From the NCBI GenBank assembly GCA_034189225.1, contig JAXHVL010000059.1:1-25434 (forward strand): 25,434 bases of DNA. Direction: 5' to 3'. The notes beneath the pieces are model-generated. The model made no database searches and was not told where the DNA came from. It was given only the letters and a program-made list of their open reading frames with translations. Origin of the DNA: JAXHTY01 sp034189225 (GTDB lineage: Bacteria > Desulfobacterota > Desulfobacteria > Desulfobacterales > Desulfosudaceae). Below are positions 23,534 through 25,434 of this stretch, piece by piece; position 1 is the stretch's first letter; the number at the start of each line of letters is the position of its first letter. The translations under genes were made by a program, and so were the position numbers.

Positions 23534-25108
23534 ATGGATGTTTCAAAGGGTAAAATCAACAGAAGGGATTTTTTAAAATATTCGGGGCTTGCCGGCGCAG
23601 CCCTGGCGCTGCCGGCTGCCCCCGGGTGCAGCCGCCCAAATCTTCGCAACGTTCCCGCGATCGATTACCGCGATGAAACCGCCTTTACCAATTGTACGCT
23701 CATTGATGTCAAAACCGGAAAAATCCATGAAAAGCAGACGATACTCAGCAAAGGCGGCAGAATAGTCCGCATTGACAGCGCCATACCGGTTGTCCCGGGC
23801 ATGACCGTCATTGACATGAAAGACCGGTGGGTCACACCCGGGCTGATTGACACGCACTGCCATACCACGGCTTCTCCTGTGTTTTCCTTTGACCTCACCG
23901 ATATCTTCAAGCATGTGGCCCAGCAGAAACGGCATTATGAGCTCTGCATTGAATCCGGCGTCACAACGGTTCGCGATGTCGGGTCATTTCCCGGTGCCCT
24001 GCACGGGTTCATCAAAGATATCGAAACGGGGCACCTTAAGGGGCCGCGGGTCACCTATTGCAACAGCATCCTGAACATCAAGGGCGGACACCCTGAAATC
24101 GATCCGTCCGACATCAATTTTTTTGCAAAACCCGCCGCCCTCTTCATCGGCATGTTGATGACCAATTTTGAAGACACCGAAGAATTAAAAGACGTCATTC
24201 AGGAAAACGCCGAAGGCGCTTCTTTCCTCAAGATTACCGTGGACAACAAGTCCGTATTCTGCAGGAAAAAGGATATTGCCGTTTACAGCGACGAGCAGCT
24301 CCGGCACATCTTCGATTTCGGTCAGAAGCGGGGGCTCCCGGTCTTGGCGCACTGCCACCGGAAATGGGGCTTTGACCGGGCCATCCAGTATCCCCTTCAT
24401 AGTTTCGAGCATATGGTATCAGATGCGTATTTAAGCGATACCGACGTCGAACGCCTGGTGAAAAAAGGGATCGCCGTTGTTCCCACAATGACCGTGGGGC
24501 AGGCCTACCTCATGGAAGAGGCCTGGAATGAACTGCCCCACAGGTACAAAGATGACCGCATCCTTACCGAACTGAAAGAACGCAACCGGTATCTGCAAAC
24601 AGAGGCCTTTCACCACTGCAATGAAGACCTTCACCGGAAAAACCTCGAATCACTGAAATACTACCAGACCATCGGCCGCGACAAATTGTGGAAGAACAAA
24701 AAATTCCTGGTCAACCCGGATCTCTATTTCGGCATGGTCCGCTACGGCAGCAAAAACCTGCAAAAAATGCGCGACGCCGGCGTATTGATCGGCTGCGGCA
24801 TCGACGCGGGCATGCCCTTAAGCTATTTCGGCGGCCTTTACCGGGAACTTGAAATCTACGACCGCCTCGGATTTTCCGGTATTGAAATCCTGCAATGCGC
24901 CACCCTCAACAACGCCCGCATTGCCGGCCTCCAGGACACCACAGGCGCCCTGGAACCGGGCAAATACACCGACCTGGTGGCCTGGGACAAAAACCCCCTC
25001 ACCGACATCGCCGCATTCAGATCCCCCGCCCTCGTCGTCCGCGACGGCAAACTCCTCCACAGCAACACCCCCCTCCAGATCGACCACCGCGCCGGCAGGG
25101 TTGGCTGA
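23534..25108 (+). CDS. Tat-exported amidohydrolase-family metal hydrolase
   Basis: 524 aa from ATG 23534, which GGAG (23524-23527) supports. The N-terminus has a twin-arginine signal (NRRDFLKY, R10-R11) and a hydrophobic stretch (18-31) ending at Cys32 in PAAPGC, a weak lipobox, so export folded and perhaps lipid-anchored is likely. The amidohydrolase barrel carries the metal ligands H108-x-H110 (GLIDTHCHTTAS), K233 (FLKITVD, likely carboxylated bridging lysine), H273 or H275 (LAHCHRKWG), H293 (SFEHMVSD) and D424 (CGIDAGMP). The closing beta-sandwich has ALEPGKYTDLVAWDKNPL. It resembles the imidazolonepropionase/prolidase-like group, which cleaves C-N bonds; the substrate is unknown. It is probably monocistronic. 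A long insert (about 330-400), rich in charged and aromatic residues, is unusual. Confidence 0.88.
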   Translation: MDVSKGKINRRDFLKYSGLAGAALALPAAPGCSRPNLRNVPAIDYRDETAFTNCTLIDVKTGKIHEKQTILSKGGRIVRIDSAIPVVPGMTVIDMKDRWVTPGLIDTHCHTTASPVFSFDLTDIFKHVAQQKRHYELCIESGVTTVRDVGSFPGALHGFIKDIETGHLKGPRVTYCNSILNIKGGHPEIDPSDINFFAKPAALFIGMLMTNFEDTEELKDVIQENAEGASFLKITVDNKSVFCRKKDIAVYSDEQLRHIFDFGQKRGLPVLAHCHRKWGFDRAIQYPLHSFEHMVSDAYLSDTDVERLVKKGIAVVPTMTVGQAYLMEEAWNELPHRYKDDRILTELKERNRYLQTEAFHHCNEDLHRKNLESLKYYQTIGRDKLWKNKKFLVNPDLYFGMVRYGSKNLQKMRDAGVLIGCGIDAGMPLSYFGGLYRELEIYDRLGFSGIEILQCATLNNARIAGLQDTTGALEPGKYTDLVAWDKNPLTDIAAFRSPALVVRDGKLLHSNTPLQIDHRAGRVG

Positions 25109-25164
25109 CCCATCAGGCGGCCCGGTCATGGCATAACACCCGATGGCCCCATTGCTTGTTCACA

Positions 25165-25434
25165 TCAACCGATTTTTCCTGATATCCCCGCCCCGGATAT
25201 GCTGCATAAACCATTGCATATCCCCCCAAATAATGGTATATCTTGCGAAAATCGCAGTCTATCGCCATAACACCTGCCGAACAGCCGTAGTATATTACTA
25301 CAATTCGGCAGTCGATTAATTGTTGAACTAAACCGCTTCGCGGAAACACCCTCCAGCATCTCCATTAAATTCATGTAGCTCTTCTTTTCTTCGGACATCA
25401 CTTTCATTTCCAAATACAGCCAATTGGGTCTATA
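25165..25434 (-). CDS. Unidentified partial open frame entering from beyond the window
   Basis: The minus frame is open from the right edge (starting Y-R-P-N-W-L-Y-L-E-M-K) and reads about 40 residues of ordinary, charged protein composition (MSEEKKSYMNLMEMLEGVSA), then turns Cys/Gly/Arg-rich as it runs through the hairpins. The true gene may therefore end or be frameshifted near 25310, with the remainder non-coding. No family is recognised. Upstream sequence is needed to tell a real C-terminus from chance. Confidence 0.25.
   Translation of the reverse strand, partial: YRPNWLYLEMKVMSEEKKSYMNLMEMLEGVSAKRFSSTINRLPNCSNILRLFGRCYGDRLRFSQDIPLFGGICNGLCSISGAGISGKIG
25195..25343. repeat. Series of four hairpins at the right edge
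   Basis: GGATATGC (25195-25202)/GCATATCC (25216-25223); GCGA-aaa-TCGC (25245-25255); a two-part hairpin CTGCCGAA (25274-25281)/TTCGGCAG (25304-25311) enclosing GTAGTA-tat-TACTAC (25287-25301); and CCGC-ttc-GCGG (25333-25343). Four stems in 150 bp, with no terminator T-run, suggest a structured RNA or a mobile-element end. Not matched to a known family. Confidence 0.5.

Noticed and set aside
1..25434. rRNA, tRNA, intact insertion sequence, prophage or defence island
   Set aside because: None of the expected conserved sequences or genes was seen on either strand.

Overview
The window looks like a chromosomal segment of a strictly anaerobic Desulfobacterota (Desulfobacterales-type, sulfate-reducer-like) bacterium. 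The basis is moderate-to-high GC, a methyltetrahydrofolate methyltransferase resembling AcsE, an iron-sulfur-flavoprotein-like reductase, the order hisC-cmk-rpsA-sppA, and intergenic DNA crowded with small palindromic repeats. This placement is inference; there is no rRNA, tRNA or other taxonomic marker in the window.

Left part (1-8029): a REP-type inverted repeat and a palindromic operator-like site precede an ISF-like flavoprotein fused to a low-molecular-weight phosphatase/ArsC-like domain that lacks its nucleophilic cysteine. Next come a CheC-type CheY-P phosphatase and a PAS-GGDEF diguanylate cyclase, which form a plausible signalling pair. A five-helix membrane protein (minus strand), a small strongly translated two-helix membrane protein with its own terminator, RNase HI and a NamZ/DUF1343 exo-muramidase (both minus) follow.

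Central housekeeping block (6944-12193): hisC and cmk overlap by 4 bp. About 600 bp of repeats and a strongly structured leader then precede rpsA (six S1 domains). A good intrinsic terminator separates rpsA from sppA. Beyond it lie a minus-strand remnant of a 23S rRNA intervening-sequence-type four-helix-bundle gene with its middle deleted, a PHP-domain phosphoesterase, and a minus-strand pair of cardiolipin synthase and a Sua5/YciO-family protein.

Right part (15902-25434): guaB, dnaE, a DegT-family aminotransferase that overlaps the dnaE stop by one base, an AcsE-like pterin-binding methyltransferase, and a Tat-exported, possibly lipid-anchored amidohydrolase. The right edge has a run of hairpins and an unidentified open frame on the minus strand that leaves the window.

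No CRISPR array, prophage, intact insertion sequence or recognised defence locus was found. The least ordinary signals are the flavoprotein/pseudophosphatase fusion, the mutually exclusive helices of the rpsA leader, the two REPIN-like elements, the internally deleted IVS-protein gene with a 28-bp repeat shared with a second locus, and the hairpin-rich right edge.
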